Source: Cryobacterium sp. PH31-L1 (GTDB lineage: Bacteria; Actinomycetota; Actinomycetes; Actinomycetales; Microbacteriaceae). From it: a stretch of 64,000 nt of DNA. The stretch's first letter is position 1. Each line of letters opens with the position of its first letter. The position numbers and the translations under genes were made by a program. The stretch is taken from contig NZ_JASISM010000003.1 in assembly GCF_030063145.1 (NCBI RefSeq), positions 186,001 through 250,000 of the forward strand, given 5' to 3'. Below are positions 1-8,709 of this stretch, piece after piece. Below the pieces are notes generated by a model. The model did no database searches. It had not been told where the DNA came from and worked only from the letters and a program-made list of their open reading frames with translations.

Positions 1-562
1 CTGCATCGTGCCCGGCAGCGCCCGCCGAGTGGCCCTGCTGGGCCATCGGCAGCAGCGAGGTCAAGGCCAGCACGGTCACGAAGACCAGCGCGGTCTGGTT
101 GCGCACGGCAAAGCACAGCACCGTGACGCCGGCGGCGATCAGTGTTGTGGCGAGCCAGGCCTGCCCCAGTTCGATCTGGCTGAAGAATTGGCCGACCGTG
201 GCGCTGAACTGGTCGCTTATGCCGAAGGGCACGTTGGTGACCTGCAGAAAGGTCAGAAAGCCGGTGACAGCGGATGCGACGGCGAACACGGCTGCCGACG
301 CCGCTGCGAAGTCCAGGGCGGTGCCGAATTCGCGTTCCTTGGGGCTGAGCGCGAAGAGCGTGAGCACGAGGGCGCCGATGGTGCCCGCCGCTGCGATGTT
401 GACGACAAGTTTGGCGATGGGCAGTCCCCAGCGCACCACCGGTCCCGGGTCGGCCAGCAGTTGGGCCGAGGCGCCACCCCCGTAGGCGAGCGCGACAAGG
501 GTGGACAATACAGCGACCAGCAGCAGGACTGCCGGTCCGAGAACGCGGACGAGACGGGGCAC
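1..562 (-). CDS. CopD-type copper resistance / cytochrome oxidase assembly membrane protein, 5' part
   Basis: The reading frame starts at GTG 562 (an in-frame TAA lies 12 bases upstream at 574-572) and runs off the left edge after about 187 residues. The translation begins MPRLVRVLGPAVLLLVAV and shows at least three or four hydrophobic segments with short polar loops, which fits the N-terminal CopD domain that in actinobacteria is often fused to a CtaG-like cytochrome c oxidase assembly domain. Whether this copy is fused cannot be seen because the C-terminal part is outside the window. Function as copper import or copper delivery to the oxidase is inferred from the family. It reads away from hup, from which a hairpin separates it. 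Confidence 0.7.
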   Translation of the reverse strand, partial: MPRLVRVLGPAVLLLVAVLSTLVALAYGGGASAQLLADPGPVVRWGLPIAKLVVNIAAAGTIGALVLTLFALSPKEREFGTALDFAAASAAVFAVASAVTGFLTFLQVTNVPFGISDQFSATVGQFFSQIELGQAWLATTLIAAGVTVLCFAVRNQTALVFVTVLALTSLLPMAQQGHSAGAAGHDA

Positions 563-726
563 CCGCCCAGCTTATTCGCCCAGCCCTGGGCATTGGTCGC
601 CAGGTGCCCGCGCGAACGCGCGATCTGGCACCGAAGGGTGAGTTTGAGGCGGTTTGAATCGTTCCACGGCGCTCGAACGCACACCTCGCCAAGGGAACCC
701 TGCCCGAACCCCTGCCCGGGAACGCC

Positions 727-760
727 GAAAGGGGCACCGACCGTGGTCGACGCCCCTTTC
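727..760 (-). terminator. hairpin downstream of hup
   Basis: Nine-base arms GAAAGGGGC (727-735) and GCCCCTTTC (752-760) flank a GC-rich loop that can pair further (GACC/GGTC). It sits 12 bases past the hup stop. There is no clear T-run, so termination is inferred from position. Confidence 0.6.
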
Positions 761-772
761 TGAGAGCAAAAG

Positions 773-1060
773 CTACTTGGCGGCAGCCTTGAGCTTGCTT
801 CCGGCGGTCAGCTTGACGCGGTGGCCGGCAGCGATGGCGATCTCTTCGCCGGTCTGCGGGTTGCGGCCGGTACGAGCTGCGGTTGCGGTGCGCTCGACGC
901 CCAACCATCCCGGGATGGTGACCTTGCCATCAGCGGCAACGGTCTCGGCCAGGGTTGCAAAGAATGCGTTCAGAACGCCGTCAACGGCGGCCTGGCTCTG
1001 TCCGGAGTCAGCGGCAACCTTGGCAACGAGCTCGGTCTTGTTCAGCGACTTGTCAGCCAT
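773..1060 (-). CDS. hup: HU family DNA-binding protein
   Basis: A 95-residue basic protein starting MADKSLNKTELVAKVA, full length for bacterial HU. The conserved beta-arm appears as GRNPQTGEEI at about residues 64-73, followed by a Lys/Ala-rich end. HU is a homodimeric nucleoid protein that bends DNA without strict sequence preference and supports replication initiation and recombination. This is the short HU form, lacking the long Lys/Ala/Pro tail found in mycobacterial and streptomycete HupB/HupS. It is a single-gene unit: its own hairpin follows, and about 300 bases (1061-1360) separate it from rpsN. That upstream gap holds the rpsN terminator and presumably the hup promoter; I see nothing else in it. 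Confidence 0.95.
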   Translation of the reverse strand: MADKSLNKTELVAKVAADSGQSQAAVDGVLNAFFATLAETVAADGKVTIPGWLGVERTATAARTGRNPQTGEEIAIAAGHRVKLTAGSKLKAAAK

Positions 1061-1275
1061 TGAGTGTCCTCCTCGGACCTTCGTCTGTATAAACAGCGAT
1101 ATGCGTAATACGGATGCTCCTCGAGAGAGAAGCCCCGCCGGTCGGTTCGACCGAGTTGAAATCTAGCATTGATCCGCCAAAATCCCCGGATTTACGGCGA
1201 TTTTCGACCATTTCAGGGCAGTTTCACCCACTCGGGCACCCGATTTTCGCTGTCCGCGGAACATCAGGCAACACA

Positions 1276-1310
1276 AAACGGGATGTCGACTCAGAGTCGA
1301 CATCCCGTTT
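1276..1310 (-). terminator. terminator of the rpmB-rpmG-rpsN operon
   Basis: A perfect 16-bp stem (1276-1291 with 1295-1310) closed by a three-base loop, followed on the minus strand by a short T-run. It lies about 50 bases beyond the rpsN stop. This is a strong Rho-independent-type hairpin. Confidence 0.85.
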
Positions 1311-1360
1311 GGATGATTCAGAGGCCGTTGAAGATGAACTTCAGCGGCTGCCGGCCGGAG

Positions 1361-1666
1361 TTACCAGCTGGACTTGGTGATGCCGGGCAGTTCGCCGCGG
1401 TGCGCCATGTCGCGAAAACGAACACGCGAGATGCCGAACTTGGAGAGGTGGCCACGGGGACGACCGTCAACGGCGTCACGGTTGCGCAGGCGCACCGGGC
1501 TCGCGTTGCGCGGCAGCTTCTGCAGGCCCTTGCGAGCGGCTTCACGCGACTCGTCGGTGCCGGCAGGGTCAACTAGTGCCTTCTTGAGCTCAAGGCGCTT
1601 GGCGGCGTACCGCTCAACGATGACCTTGCGCTGGTTGTTCTTGGCAATCATGCTCTTCTTCGCCAT
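1361..1666 (-). CDS. rpsN: 30S ribosomal protein S14, zinc-independent (C-) form
   Basis: A 101-residue protein starting [20 protein letters not shown] and containing [20 protein letters not shown], the S14 signature. It lacks the CxxC pairs of the short zinc-binding S14, and its length of about 101 matches the longer zinc-free type. In actinobacteria such C- paralogues replace the zinc form when zinc is scarce and are usually repressed by Zur. Here it is the last gene of rpmB-rpmG-rpsN, two bases after the rpmG stop, directly downstream of a Fur-family gene and a zinc-type ABC transporter, which supports the zinc link. No Zur box is visible upstream of this cassette itself. Confidence 0.95.
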   Translation of the reverse strand: MAKKSMIAKNNQRKVIVERYAAKRLELKKALVDPAGTDESREAARKGLQKLPRNASPVRLRNRDAVDGRPRGHLSKFGISRVRFRDMAHRGELPGITKSSW

Positions 1667-1668
1667 GT

Positions 1669-1836
1669 TTAGCGCTCCTCACGGAAGTCAACGTGCTTAC
1701 GGATGACCGGGTCGTACTTCTTGAGTACCAGACGGTCGGGGTCGTTGCGGCGGTTCTTCTTGGTCACATAGGTGTAACCGGTTCCAGCCGTGGAACGAAG
1801 CTTGATGATCGGACGTACGTCATGAGCCTTAGCCAT
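1669..1836 (-). CDS. rpmG: 50S ribosomal protein L33, zinc-independent form
   Basis: A 55-residue protein beginning [20 protein letters not shown] and containing [19 protein letters not shown]. The two CxxC motifs of zinc-binding L33 are absent, so this is a C- form. Its ATG overlaps the last base of the rpmB stop codon (TAATG), which indicates translational coupling within rpmB-rpmG-rpsN. L33 sits at the E site of the large subunit. Confidence 0.95.
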   Translation of the reverse strand: MAKAHDVRPIIKLRSTAGTGYTYVTKKNRRNDPDRLVLKKYDPVIRKHVDFREER

Positions 1837-2072
1837 TAGATCTTCACCCCACGAGCGAGAACGTCTTTGACAACACTCTCGATACCACGAGCATCAATAA
1901 CCTTGATGCCCTTTGCGGACAAGGTCAGTGTGACCTTGCGACGAAGCGACGGTACGTAGTACGTCTTCTTCTGAACGTTCGGATCGAAACGACGCTTGGT
2001 GCGTCGGTGCGAGTGCGAAATGTTGTGTCCGAAGCCGGGAACAGCTCCGGTCACCTGGCATACAGATGCCAT
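1836..2072 (-). CDS. rpmB: 50S ribosomal protein L28
   Basis: A 78-residue protein starting [20 protein letters not shown] followed by the basic [12 protein letters not shown] stretch typical of L28. Only one cysteine (Cys5) is left, so a four-cysteine zinc site is not possible; this matches zinc-independent L28. ATG 2072 is chosen because the conserved L28 N-terminus begins there and the upstream 22 codons of the longer frame are not L28-like. It is the first gene of the C- ribosomal cassette, 222 bases downstream of zur. The 2073-2294 gap must carry its promoter, but I could not identify a convincing Zur palindrome there. Confidence 0.93.
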   Translation of the reverse strand: MASVCQVTGAVPGFGHNISHSHRRTKRRFDPNVQKKTYYVPSLRRKVTLTLSAKGIKVIDARGIESVVKDVLARGVKI

Positions 2073-2294
2073 GGTTACCTCCATTACCGAAGAGCGAATG
2101 CCCTTCCCAAGATCCCTTGTCGACGGGCAGAACCACATCAGCTCCGAGCAAGCTCAGAACCGGGGGAGAATCGCCCGCAATGTACGCACACAGGCGTAGC
2201 AGCTACCCATGCTACTCGATCGCCGGCCCTCTTGCAAACCGAACTGGCTACGAACGAGGTCGAAGTAACACGCCACCCGCTTTCGCGAAACGGC

Positions 2295-2696
2295 TTAAGC
2301 GGATGCTGCGGCCTTGGCCGTGCAGGCGGCGCACAATCCGAACACGTCCACGACGTGGGCGGCTTCGGTGAAGCCATTCTTCGCGGCGACGTCTTTGGCC
2401 CACCGCTCGACGGCATCCGCTTCGATCTCCACAGTGAGGCCGCAGTTGCGGCAGATCAAGTGGTGGTGGTGAAGGTTGGTGCTGCAGGCGCGGTACAGGC
2501 TCTCGCCCTCCGGCGACTGAAGGGAGTCGGCGTCACCCTTGACGGCGAGGTCGGCGAGAGCGCGGTAGACCGTAGCCAGGCCGATGGGAGATCCGCTGGC
2601 GTGCAGGGCCGAGTGCAGGGCCTGGGCACTGACGAAGCCGTCGTTTGCATCGAGGGCGCCCCGTACGGCCTCACGCTGCCAGGTGTTTCGCTTCAT
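2295..2696 (-). CDS. zur: Fur-family transcriptional regulator, probably Zur
   Basis: A 133-residue protein with an N-terminal winged helix (residues about 1-80) and a metal-binding half containing HHHH near residue 78, CRNC and a C-terminal CAAC, the structural-zinc cysteines of the Fur family. Its ATG overlaps the stop of the upstream permease gene (ATGA), so it is the last gene of znuA-znuC-permease-permease-zur. The zinc assignment rests on context: zinc-type transporter upstream, zinc-free ribosomal proteins downstream, and a Fur-family-like palindrome in the znuA promoter. A manganese or iron specificity cannot be excluded from sequence alone. Confidence 0.85.
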   Translation of the reverse strand: MKRNTWQREAVRGALDANDGFVSAQALHSALHASGSPIGLATVYRALADLAVKGDADSLQSPEGESLYRACSTNLHHHHLICRNCGLTVEIEADAVERWAKDVAAKNGFTEAAHVVDVFGLCAACTAKAAASA

Positions 2697-3544
2697 GCTT
2701 TCAACCGTAACGATGTTCGCGTGGGTCGGCGTTCATCCGCTTGGCCGAGCGCGCCCGCTGCAGCGACCAGCCGTCGAAGAACCAGGGCGAGCAGAAAGAG
2801 GGCGGCCGCCGTCAGGGCGATCGCCGGTCCGGCCGCCACATCGAGGGAGCGGGACAGCAGCACGCCAATGACACCGGACACCGCGCCGAGTACGGGCGCG
2901 ATGACGAACATCTGGGTGGTCGTGCGTGACACGAGGCGGGCTGCCGCAGCGGGGGCTGCGATCAGGGCGATGGCCAGGATGGCGCCGACGGCCGGCATCG
3001 CCGTGACGACCGTAGCCGTGATGAGCACGAGGGTCAGCAATTCGATCGGCCATTCCCGGAAGCCTGCCGCACGAAACCCGTTCACGTCGAAGGTCGAGTA
3101 CATGATCTGTTTGCCGAGAAATACGATGGCCAGTACAGCGAGCGCCAGAACGATGGCCACCAGAGTTATGTCGTTGGAGGTCACCGTGAGGATGGAACCG
3201 ACCAGGTAGGAATCGACCTTGACCGGCAGGGAGGGGTTGAGGCCCTGCAGCAGAACCCCGAGAGCAAATCCGGCAGTGAGCAGAATGCCGGAGGCGACCT
3301 GGTTGCCCTGACGTTTCACCCGCCCGATCATGGTCATGATGCCCACAATGACCACGCTCGCCACCGCGGCCCCCAGCGGGATACTCACGCCCAGGATGGC
3401 CGCGCCGACCGCTCCGGGAAACGTCGCGTGGGTGAGGGCCTGGGCGAAGAACGTGCGCTGGCGCAGCACGACGAGGGTGCCGACGAGGCCACTGAGTGCC
3501 CCGATCAGCAACGCGGCCAGGAGAGCTTGTTCGAAGTAACCCAT
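2693..3544 (-). CDS. znuB: metal ABC transporter permease (second permease)
   Basis: A 283-residue membrane protein of the ABC-3 family starting [19 protein letters not shown] with about eight or nine hydrophobic helices and the GILLTAGFALGVLL region typical of Znu/Mnt permeases. The start at 3544 is used because ATG overlaps the stop of the preceding permease (ATGA); the longer frame upstream to 4003 is only the shadow of that gene. It probably pairs with the other permease to form a heterodimeric channel energised by ZnuC. The C-terminal tail is basic and polar. The stop overlaps the zur ATG. Confidence 0.9.
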   Translation of the reverse strand: MGYFEQALLAALLIGALSGLVGTLVVLRQRTFFAQALTHATFPGAVGAAILGVSIPLGAAVASVVIVGIMTMIGRVKRQGNQVASGILLTAGFALGVLLQGLNPSLPVKVDSYLVGSILTVTSNDITLVAIVLALAVLAIVFLGKQIMYSTFDVNGFRAAGFREWPIELLTLVLITATVVTAMPAVGAILAIALIAAPAAAARLVSRTTTQMFVIAPVLGAVSGVIGVLLSRSLDVAAGPAIALTAAALFLLALVLRRLVAAAGALGQADERRPTRTSLRLKA

Positions 3545-4428
3545 CACTGCGCCGCCGATCCAGCAACAGCCCGCGTTCGACGCGGGCCGCCGATTCGGTC
3601 GAGGACGAGCCGTACTACCAGGGCCAGCACGTAGCCGGCGACAAGAACGAGTACGACAGTAGCTCCGCTCGGCAGGTCGACTCCGCCGTTCACCGACGCT
3701 TCGTAGCCGAGCGCGAGCCCCACCCAGGCGGCCAGGATCGCGAAGCCGGCGGCCACCGGAAAGAGCAGCCACAGGCGATCGGTCACCAGCCGCGCCACGG
3801 CGCCCGGCACGATCAGCACGGCGAGCACGAGCAGGTTGCCCACGGCGCTGCTGGCCGCCACCACGACCAGGGCGATGGCAACGTTGAGCAGAATGTCGAG
3901 AATGAGCGGCCGGTAGCCGGCGGCCGCGGTGCCTTCCAGGTCGAAGGCGCGAAATACCTGCTCCTTGAGCGTGAATCCCACGATGATCAGCGCGATCAGG
4001 CACACCACGACGGTCTGGTTGACCTCGGCCGGGCTGACGGTGAGCAAACGCCCGAAGAGCAGTGCGTCGAGCTGGCCGACGTAGTTTGTTTCCCGTGAAA
4101 CAACGATGATTCCCACGCTGAACATGGCTGTGAAGACGATCGCGATCGCGGCGTCTGAGGTGACGGCCCGTCTAACGATCACCGTGAGCACGACAGCAGC
4201 AAGAAGGGCCGCGATCAGTGCTCCCACGAACAGGCCGTCGCGCCCGCCCCAGACGAATCCGATGGCCACGCCCGGAAAGACCGCGTGAGTGAGTCCGTCA
4301 CTGATGAACTCGAGCCCGCGCAGGTTGACGAGCACTCCGACAAGCCCGGCCACGAGGCTGAGCACGACCAGCACGAGCAGCGCCCTGGCCATGAACGGCA
4401 GGTCGAAGGCTGTGATGAGGGCATCCAC
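3544..4428 (-). CDS. znuB: metal ABC transporter permease (first permease)
   Basis: A 294-residue ABC-3 family permease starting at GTG ([20 protein letters not shown]), directly abutting the znuC stop with no spacer. It has about eight transmembrane helices and the [20 protein letters not shown] segment conserved in zinc and manganese permeases. Two non-identical permeases follow one ATPase, which is a known arrangement in actinobacterial metal importers. A near-parS palindrome (one mismatch) lies inside the gene at 4087-4102. Confidence 0.9.
   Translation of the reverse strand: MDALITAFDLPFMARALLVLVVLSLVAGLVGVLVNLRGLEFISDGLTHAVFPGVAIGFVWGGRDGLFVGALIAALLAAVVLTVIVRRAVTSDAAIAIVFTAMFSVGIIVVSRETNYVGQLDALLFGRLLTVSPAEVNQTVVVCLIALIIVGFTLKEQVFRAFDLEGTAAAGYRPLILDILLNVAIALVVVAASSAVGNLLVLAVLIVPGAVARLVTDRLWLLFPVAAGFAILAAWVGLALGYEASVNGGVDLPSGATVVLVLVAGYVLALVVRLVLDRIGGPRRTRAVAGSAAQ
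4087..4102. promoter_or_regulatory. near-parS word inside the zinc permease gene
   Basis: TGTTTCCCGTGAAACA differs from the perfect parS at one base. It encodes VSRETN in the permease. About 29 kb from the main parS group; binding would need testing. Confidence 0.4.
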
Positions 4429-5226
4429 TCAGTGACCTCCGTGGCCGGGAACCACGATGGTGTGCTCGTCCATTTCCACACCGACCGAGCCGAACGCCCG
4501 TTGCACGTTGGCCAGGGTGAGCACCTCTTCGCGCGGACCGAAGGCCACTTGGGCGCCGTTGAGCAACAGAACGCTCTCACACACGGCCCGAGCGAGGTCA
4601 AGGTCGTGGGTGGACACGAGCACCGCGACACCCTGCTGCTTGAGGCGTTTCACCGTTTCGATGAGGGCGTCCCGGTTGACCTGATCCAGGCCGTTGAACG
4701 GCTCATCCAGCAACAATAAGCGCGGGTCGGATGCCACGGCTCTCGCCAGCAGACCGCGCTGCTGCTGCCCGCCCGACAGCTCACCGAAGCGTGTCTTGGC
4801 GCGGCTGCCCAGGCCGACGGTCTCGAGCGCCTCGGTCACGGCCCGGCGGTCGGCCCGAGCAGGCATGCGCCACCAGCCGAGGGAACGGTAGCGGCCCATC
4901 AGGACGACCTGCTCGAGTGAGACCGGAAAGTGCGGGTCGAGTTGGTCGGTCTGCGGTACGTAGCCGATGTAGCCAGCCGGTGCCGGCCACTGTCCGAGCA
5001 CCTCGACGGTACCAGCCGTGCGGGTGATGAGCCCGAGAATGCCCTTGAGCAGGGTGGACTTGCCCGAGCCGTTGGGGCCGATCAGGGCAACGGCCTGGCC
5101 GGGGGACACGGTGAAGTCGATTCCGGTCAACGCGGCCTCGGGACCGTACGCGAACGACGCTGCCGCCACTCGAAGAGCGGCGGCAACGTTCGCTGGGGGT
5201 GTTACTTGAGAAGTGTTCTCGATCAC
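4429..5226 (-). CDS. znuC: metal ABC transporter ATP-binding protein
   Basis: A 265-residue ATPase with Walker A GPNGSGKST at about residues 50-58, Q-loop in YVPQTDQLD, signature LSGGQ near residue 151, Walker B LLLLDEP, and the switch histidine in VSTHD. The family drives import of zinc or manganese through the ABC-3 permeases. The C-terminal end is GHGGH, a short His/Gly tail of unknown use. The gene starts seven bases after the znuA stop and ends exactly where the first permease starts. Confidence 0.92.
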   Translation of the reverse strand: MIENTSQVTPPANVAAALRVAAASFAYGPEAALTGIDFTVSPGQAVALIGPNGSGKSTLLKGILGLITRTAGTVEVLGQWPAPAGYIGYVPQTDQLDPHFPVSLEQVVLMGRYRSLGWWRMPARADRRAVTEALETVGLGSRAKTRFGELSGGQQQRGLLARAVASDPRLLLLDEPFNGLDQVNRDALIETVKRLKQQGVAVLVSTHDLDLARAVCESVLLLNGAQVAFGPREEVLTLANVQRAFGSVGVEMDEHTIVVPGHGGH

Positions 5227-5233
5227 GTGTTAA

Positions 5234-6277
5234 CTATTGCAGGTCGGCGGGCAGTGCAGAGGGTGTGACGCCCCAGGATTCAAGCATGAGCGTTGCATTG
5301 TGCAGTTGCGCCTTGATGTAGGTGTCACCGGCGCTTCCGGTCGGGCCGAGCGAGTCGACGTAGAGGGCGTCGTCGCCGGAGTAGACCGTGACGCCGGCTT
5401 CGGTCGCGATCGTCTCGGCGGTTTTGGGGCTGAGCGACGCCTCGGAGAAGACGGCCGTGACGCCGGTGGCTTTGATGGCCGCGACCAGGGCGTCGATCTC
5501 GGCGGCGCTCGGCTCGGCGTTGTCATCAAAACTCGGAATCACGGAGCCGACATAGTCGATGTGGTACGCCGCGGTGAAGTACCCGAGGGCGTCATGGTTG
5601 CTCACGAGCAGGCGCTCGCTCTCCGGTACGGTGTCGACGTTGGTGCGGATCCACTCATCAAGGTCGGTGAGCCGTGCCGTGTACGCGGAGGCATTGGCTT
5701 CGAAGACGCTTGCATTGCCCTGGTCGGCGGTCACGAGTCCGTCGGTGATCGTCTGCACGATCGTCTCTGCGTTGTGCACATCAGTCCAGATGTGTGGGTC
5801 GCCACCGTCGTGCGCGTGCGCGTCGGCTGTGGCGGGCGCATCGGCTTCGTCGGTGCGGGCATCCGTTTCGTCGGCGGCGTGATCCTCGCCGGCGCCGACC
5901 TCTGAGATGGTGATGCCGGTATCGGCGTCGATGGTGACGCCGTCAAAGCCCGAGGCGGCGATGGCGTCGTCGAGCCACTCTTCGAGTCCGACGCCGTTGA
6001 TGACGAGCACGTCCGCGGCACCGAGCGCGGTCAGGTCGGCCGCGGACGGGTCGTAGCTGTGGGCGCTCTGGTTGGGCTGAATGAGCTGGGTGAGGTCGAC
6101 GCCGCTGGCGGTTCCGATGACATTGCGCGTGAGGTCCGCAACTTGGGTGGTCGTCGCGACGATTTTGAGGTCGGTCGCCGCGCCGTCGGCGCTCGCGATC
6201 GTGCCGGCCGAGCACCCCGAGAGAGCGAGGGCGGCTGATGCGAGGAGTGCGGGAACGATAAAGGATCTCTTGTGCAT
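5234..6277 (-). CDS. znuA: zinc (metal) ABC transporter substrate-binding lipoprotein
   Basis: A 347-residue cluster A-I binding protein. The N-terminus has a lipoprotein signal with lipobox LSGC (Cys22). Between roughly residues 135 and 165 lies a His/Asp/Glu-rich loop ending HAHDGGDPHIW, the metal-scavenging loop seen in ZnuA proteins, and conserved metal-binding histidines occur in AHSYDPS, DPHIW and SNHDALGY. It delivers metal to the permease pair. ATG 6277 lies only seven bases from a good -10 hexamer, with no separate ribosome binding site, so the mRNA is probably leaderless. Zinc over manganese is inferred from the Zur context. Confidence 0.92.
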   Translation of the reverse strand: MHKRSFIVPALLASAALALSGCSAGTIASADGAATDLKIVATTTQVADLTRNVIGTASGVDLTQLIQPNQSAHSYDPSAADLTALGAADVLVINGVGLEEWLDDAIAASGFDGVTIDADTGITISEVGAGEDHAADETDARTDEADAPATADAHAHDGGDPHIWTDVHNAETIVQTITDGLVTADQGNASVFEANASAYTARLTDLDEWIRTNVDTVPESERLLVSNHDALGYFTAAYHIDYVGSVIPSFDDNAEPSAAEIDALVAAIKATGVTAVFSEASLSPKTAETIATEAGVTVYSGDDALYVDSLGPTGSAGDTYIKAQLHNATLMLESWGVTPSALPADLQ

Positions 6278-6283
6278 CCCCCG

Positions 6284-6312
6284 AGAATAGTCTTGCTGAT
6301 AATGATTGTCAA
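6284..6312 (-). promoter_or_regulatory. znuA promoter with embedded Zur-like operator
   Basis: On the minus strand a perfect -35 TTGACA (6312-6307), a 17-base spacer and a -10 TATTCT (6289-6284). The near-perfect palindrome TGATAATGATTGTCA at 6297-6311 overlaps the -35 and half the spacer and resembles Fur-family (Zur) operators of actinobacteria. Binding there would block RNA polymerase. Transcription is expected to start at or next to the znuA ATG. Confidence 0.8.
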
Positions 6313-6332
6313 AACCATTAGCGGGTCAGCGA

Positions 6333-7682
6333 TTACTCGAGCAGCAGGGCCGGCTCTTCGATGATGCTCGCGACGTCGGCGAGAAAACGGCTCGCGACAT
6401 CGCCATCGACGACGCGGTGGTCGAAGCTCGCCCCGATGGTGGTCACGAACCGGGCTCGTACCTCACCGTCAACCACCCACGGCTTCTGCTTGATCGTGCC
6501 GAGGGCCACGATTCCGGCCTCGGGAGAGTTGAGAATGGGCGTACCGGTGTCCATGCCGAACACGCCGATGTTCGTGATGGTGATCGTGCCGTTGCTCATC
6601 TCGGCCGGGCTGGTCTTGCCGTCGCGGGCGGTCATGGTGAGCTTTTCGAGCGCCGCAGCGAGTTCGAGCAGGCTCATGTCCTGCGCTTCTTTGATGTTCG
6701 GCACGATCAGCCCGCGTGGCGTGGCCGCGGCGATACCGAGGTTCACGTAGTGCCGCACGATGATCTCCTCATCGGTGAAGGTGGAGTTCACCGTGGGGTT
6801 GCGTCGCACCGCCCAGATCATGGCCTTGGCCATGATCAGCAAGGGCGACACGCGAATTCCCGCGAAGTCGGTGGAAGCCTTGAGGCGTTTCACGAATTCC
6901 ATGGTGCGGGTGGCATCCACGTCAACGAACAAGCTCACGTGCGGCGCGGTGAACGCACTCTTCACCATGGCCTGCGCGATAGCCTTGCGCACACCCTTCA
7001 CCGGGATATGTTCGTCGCGATCGACCGGCCATTCCGGCGTCTTAATGTTGCGGAAAACGCTGGCCTGGGTCGCACCGCGCAGCACGTCTTCGCGGGTCAC
7101 GTCACCGACCGGACCGGTCGCCTCAACCAGCGAGAGGTCGACGCCGAGGTCCTTGGCGAGCTTGCGAATCGGCGGCTTGGCCATGACCGGTCCAGCGGAT
7201 GCCGCACGCCGAGTCGGTTCCAGCGGCTCGGCCTGCGTGCGCTGCGGGGCCTCAGGCGCGAGCGTCTCGTGCGCGACATTCGCACCGGTGTGCCGACGCC
7301 GACGGGTGGGCATCGTGGCGGCGGTACCGCGGCCAACCAGTACAGGTTCGGGCGCCTCATCGCTGATAGTGCTGCTCGTGTCCTGGGCGAGCGTGGCGGC
7401 GGCATCCGGTGTCGGAGTCGGCTGATCGGCATTCGCGCCGGCCTCGGAGTTGATCGTGATGATGAGGGTACCCACGTCGACGGTGGTGCCGGCGGCGACC
7501 AGGATTTCCCCGACCACGCCGACGAACGGTGACGGCAGCTCGACCAGCGATTTGGCCGTCTCAATCTCGACCAGCACCTGGTTGATCGTCACGGTATCGC
7601 CGGGCGCGACCTTCCATTCCACGATCTCGGCCTCGGTCAGGCCTTCGCCGACGTCGGGGAGGGTGAATTTAGAAACGCTCAT
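6333..7682 (-). CDS. 2-oxoacid dehydrogenase E2, dihydrolipoamide acyltransferase
   Basis: A 449-residue protein starting [20 protein letters not shown]. Domains in order: lipoyl domain with attachment lysine 44 in [10 protein letters not shown], a long Ala/Pro/Thr-rich linker, a peripheral-subunit-binding domain around residues 170-205 ([14 protein letters not shown]), and the catalytic acyltransferase domain ending with HRVVDGD. It transfers the acyl group from E1 to CoA in branched-chain 2-oxoacid or pyruvate-type complexes. The 7682 start is preferred because the lipoyl domain begins there. Third gene of an E1 alpha-E1 beta-E2 operon. No E3 gene is present, so E3 must come from elsewhere. 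Confidence 0.93.
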   Translation of the reverse strand: MSVSKFTLPDVGEGLTEAEIVEWKVAPGDTVTINQVLVEIETAKSLVELPSPFVGVVGEILVAAGTTVDVGTLIITINSEAGANADQPTPTPDAAATLAQDTSSTISDEAPEPVLVGRGTAATMPTRRRRHTGANVAHETLAPEAPQRTQAEPLEPTRRAASAGPVMAKPPIRKLAKDLGVDLSLVEATGPVGDVTREDVLRGATQASVFRNIKTPEWPVDRDEHIPVKGVRKAIAQAMVKSAFTAPHVSLFVDVDATRTMEFVKRLKASTDFAGIRVSPLLIMAKAMIWAVRRNPTVNSTFTDEEIIVRHYVNLGIAAATPRGLIVPNIKEAQDMSLLELAAALEKLTMTARDGKTSPAEMSNGTITITNIGVFGMDTGTPILNSPEAGIVALGTIKQKPWVVDGEVRARFVTTIGASFDHRVVDGDVASRFLADVASIIEEPALLLE

Positions 7683-7704
7683 AAGAGGCCTTTCCTGACG
7701 TTCA

Positions 7705-8709
7705 TTAGTAGGCGAGAGCGCGGTCGACGGCTTCGAGCACCCGGTCGGGGCTGGGCAGAAAGTGCGTCTCGACGGCGGCCGGCGGAAACGGTGTGTCGAA
7801 GCCGGAGACCCGCAGCACGGGCGCTTCGAGCGTGTAGAACGCACGCTCGGCGACCGTGGCGGCGATCTCACTGCCGACGCTCACGAAGCCGGGCGCTTCC
7901 TGGGTGACCACGAGGCGACCGGTTTTCAACACCGAACCCAGGATCGGTCCGTAATCGATCGGGGAGATCGACCGCAGGTCGATGACCTCGAGGCTGATGC
8001 CCTCGGCGGCGGCGAGTTCGGCGGCTTGCAGCAGCACGCTCACCATGGCGCCGTGACCGACGACGGTGACATCGGTACCGGCCCGCACCACCCGGCTGGC
8101 GTGCAGCGGCGTTCCGCTCTCACCGAAGCGCACCTCGCCCTTAGGCCAGTAGCGGCTCTTTGGCTCGAAGAAAATCACCGGGTCGTCACTCTTGATTGCT
8201 TCCTGCATCATCCAGTAGGCGTCGTGCGGGTTGGACGGGCTGACCACCCGCAGACCGGGGGTGTGCGCGAAGTAGGCCTCCGGGCTCTCCTGGTGGTGCT
8301 CGATCGAGCCGATGTGTCCGCCGTACGGAATGCGAATGACCACCGGCATGATCAGGCCGCCCTCATGGCGATTGCGCATGCGGGCCAGCTGGCTGGTGAT
8401 CTGGTCGAAACCGGGAAAGACGAATCCGTCGAACTGGATCTCGCACACCGGGCGAAAGCCGCGCATGGCCAGGCCGATGGCGGTGCCAATGATGCCGGAT
8501 TCGGCGAGCGGGGTATCTAGAACCCGCTTGTCGCCGAATTCGGCGATGAGCCCCTCTGTGACCCGAAAAACGCCGCCGAGCGGGCCGATGTCCTCGCCCA
8601 TCAGCAGCACCTTAGGGTCGTTCTGCATCGCTTGACGCAGTCCGGCGTTCAGAGCCTTCGTCATGGGCAGCGAAGCGGATGCCACGCTCGTGTCGGTACC
8701 AGTGTTCAT
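7705..8709 (-). CDS. 2-oxoacid dehydrogenase E1 component, beta subunit
   Basis: A 334-residue transketolase-like protein with the conserved [17 protein letters not shown] and FVFPGFDQI motifs of BCKDH/PDH E1 beta and a C-terminal transketolase domain. It forms an alpha2-beta2 thiamine-diphosphate enzyme with the product of the upstream gene, whose stop overlaps its start by one base. Context and similarity of style favour branched-chain 2-oxoacids, which supply branched primers for iso- and anteiso-fatty acids in Microbacteriaceae; substrate is not certain. Confidence 0.93.
   Translation of the reverse strand: MNTGTDTSVASASLPMTKALNAGLRQAMQNDPKVLLMGEDIGPLGGVFRVTEGLIAEFGDKRVLDTPLAESGIIGTAIGLAMRGFRPVCEIQFDGFVFPGFDQITSQLARMRNRHEGGLIMPVVIRIPYGGHIGSIEHHQESPEAYFAHTPGLRVVSPSNPHDAYWMMQEAIKSDDPVIFFEPKSRYWPKGEVRFGESGTPLHASRVVRAGTDVTVVGHGAMVSVLLQAAELAAAEGISLEVIDLRSISPIDYGPILGSVLKTGRLVVTQEAPGFVSVGSEIAATVAERAFYTLEAPVLRVSGFDTPFPPAAVETHFLPSPDRVLEAVDRALAY

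Noticed and set aside
2073..2294. Zur operator upstream of rpmB
   Set aside because: I looked for a TGATAATNATTATCA-like palindrome and found none good enough; regulation of the cassette is left open.
2007..3209. 400-residue plus-strand frame across rpmB, zur and the permease
   Set aside because: Crosses several real minus-strand genes and has no protein-like features.
2693..4003. 436-residue frame covering the second metal permease with a long N-terminal extension
   Set aside because: The extra N-terminal part is Arg/Pro/Gly-rich and lies antiparallel in codon style to the first permease in another frame; the true start is ATG 3544 with the usual ATGA overlap. Not a fusion or frameshift.
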